Part shown: in pieces, positions 4,490-5,181 of the stretch
How the letters are laid out: each line of letters starts with the position of its first letter
Numbering within the stretch: position 1 is the stretch's first letter
Assembly (NCBI GenBank): GCA_029857995.1
Contig: JAOUFZ010000111.1
Location: forward strand, 1 to 5,181
DNA length: 5,181 nt
Source: Dehalococcoidia bacterium
Lineage (GTDB): Bacteria > Chloroflexota > Dehalococcoidia > GIF9 > AB-539-J10
Direction: 5' to 3'
The notes under the pieces: generated by a model
What the model was told of the DNA's origin: nothing
The model's input: only the letters and a program-made list of their open reading frames with translations
Databases searched by the model: none
Made by a program: the position numbers and the translations under genes

Positions 4490-5181
4490 ATGAGGATTGG
4501 CTGTATTTTCTTTCCCAACTTTGCTGTTCAGATCGAAGTGAGGGACAACAATGCACTGTCAGACAAGCCAATTATCATCGGGGGCTTCCCATACCAGCTA
4601 AAGGCTGTCCACGACGCCTCACAAGAGGCAATGAGGCAAGGTGTTAAAAGAGGCATGCCTTTACGCCAAGCTTACGCTTTATGTCCTCAAGCAATATTTT
4701 TGCCTCTGGCTGAGGATAAATACAATGATGCTTTCACCCATGTTCTAAACCTCCTTGCCAAATACACTCCAGTGGTAGCAGTAGGAGCCGAAACTTGTGC
4801 ACTCCTGGACGCTACCTTAGAACGGGATGAATTCGCTTTTATAAAAGAGACCATGGAAATTATAGAGGAGAAGACCGGCCTTCATACATCCGCTGGCATT
4901 GCCTCGAATACATTTGTGGCCCGGGTAGCCAGTCAAGTCACTAAACTCAGCGAGTGCCTTGTAGTTCCAGATGGTGAGGAGAGGAGATTTTTACGAAATT
5001 TATCTATAGATTTGCTACCTGCCTCGCCTGAATCGTCGAGAAGGCTCAAACTCTTCGGCATCTACAAAATGGAGGAGCTAGCAAAATTGCCAATCGGAGC
5101 AGTCAAGCTTCAATTTGGACGAGAAGGTCAAATCTTATGGGAATTGGCAAATGGCATTGACTCTTCAAAGCTTATGCCCTG
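4490..5181 (+). CDS. ImuB-like, catalytically degenerate Y-family DNA polymerase (3' end outside window)
   Basis: The frame runs from the ATG at 4490 to the window edge (230 codons) with no stop. AAGGAG (4476-4481) lies eight bases before the start. The protein follows the Y-family (DinB/UmuC/ImuB) fold: palm and fingers from MRIGCIFFPNFAV and VRDNNALSDKPIIIGG (17-32); GVKRGMPLRQAYALCP (51-66); the palm segment KYTPVVAVGAETCALLDAT (91-109); thumb SAGIASNTFVARVAS (134-148); the helix-hairpin-helix-like LPASPESSRRLKLFGI (176-191); and FGREGQILWELANGID (209-224) leading to the little finger. Aligned without gaps to E. coli DinB, Asp8 becomes Phe7, Asp103 becomes Thr102 and Glu104 becomes Cys103; the steric-gate Phe13 becomes Ala12. 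It should therefore not polymerise DNA. ImuB proteins share this loss and act as adaptors for the error-prone polymerase DnaE2. The position after lexA implies SOS control. Automatic annotation may call it DNA polymerase IV, which would mislead. Confidence 0.85.
   Translation, partial: MRIGCIFFPNFAVQIEVRDNNALSDKPIIIGGFPYQLKAVHDASQEAMRQGVKRGMPLRQAYALCPQAIFLPLAEDKYNDAFTHVLNLLAKYTPVVAVGAETCALLDATLERDEFAFIKETMEIIEEKTGLHTSAGIASNTFVARVASQVTKLSECLVVPDGEERRFLRNLSIDLLPASPESSRRLKLFGIYKMEELAKLPIGAVKLQFGREGQILWELANGIDSSKLMP

Noticed and set aside
1..5181. CRISPR array, transposase, prophage or att-site signatures
   Set aside because: I saw no regularly spaced direct repeats, no transposase or integrase motifs, and no terminal inverted repeats with target duplications; the region looks like stable chromosome.

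Overview
The window reads as an ordinary bacterial chromosome segment with seven protein genes. Two of them are cut by the window edges. The mix of genes suggests a Chloroflexota bacterium, probably close to the Dehalococcoidia: a small MSCYFRHM-type protein, a stand-alone DUF5679 zinc ribbon, and a LexA followed directly by a catalytically degenerate Y-family polymerase. That placement is inferred from family knowledge, not from a database search.

Left part (1-2150, + strand): the C-terminal four fifths of peptidyl-tRNA hydrolase (pth); an intact M20-family metallopeptidase/deacylase with all expected metal ligands; a 238-bp gap that may hold a decayed small reading frame and a candidate promoter; and a 72-aa conserved protein of unknown function.

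Middle part (2151-3452): the 72-aa gene converges on a 45-aa DUF5679 zinc ribbon on the - strand, with two hairpins between them. The zinc-ribbon gene has a good sigma70-type promoter that fixes its start at 2418. Upstream of it lie an 8-bp inverted repeat and a - strand class I SAM-dependent methyltransferase with its own extended -10 promoter.

Right part (3453-5181, + strand): a 386-bp intergenic region contains the methyltransferase promoter, a stretch with competing secondary structures, and the lexA control region. In that control region a TTGACA/TACACT promoter is followed at once by a perfect 14-bp palindrome, TGTTC-TATA-GAACA, the likely LexA operator. lexA is intact and is followed 27 bp later by a Y-family polymerase-like gene running off the window. 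All three catalytic carboxylates of that protein are replaced, as in ImuB, the non-catalytic adaptor of the SOS mutasome.

How the genes work together: the only clear functional unit is the SOS pair. LexA should repress itself and the ImuB-like gene and release both after DNA damage. The other genes look like independent housekeeping or small accessory units. The most interesting signals are this compact lexA/ImuB-like operon without imuA between the two genes, and its operator.
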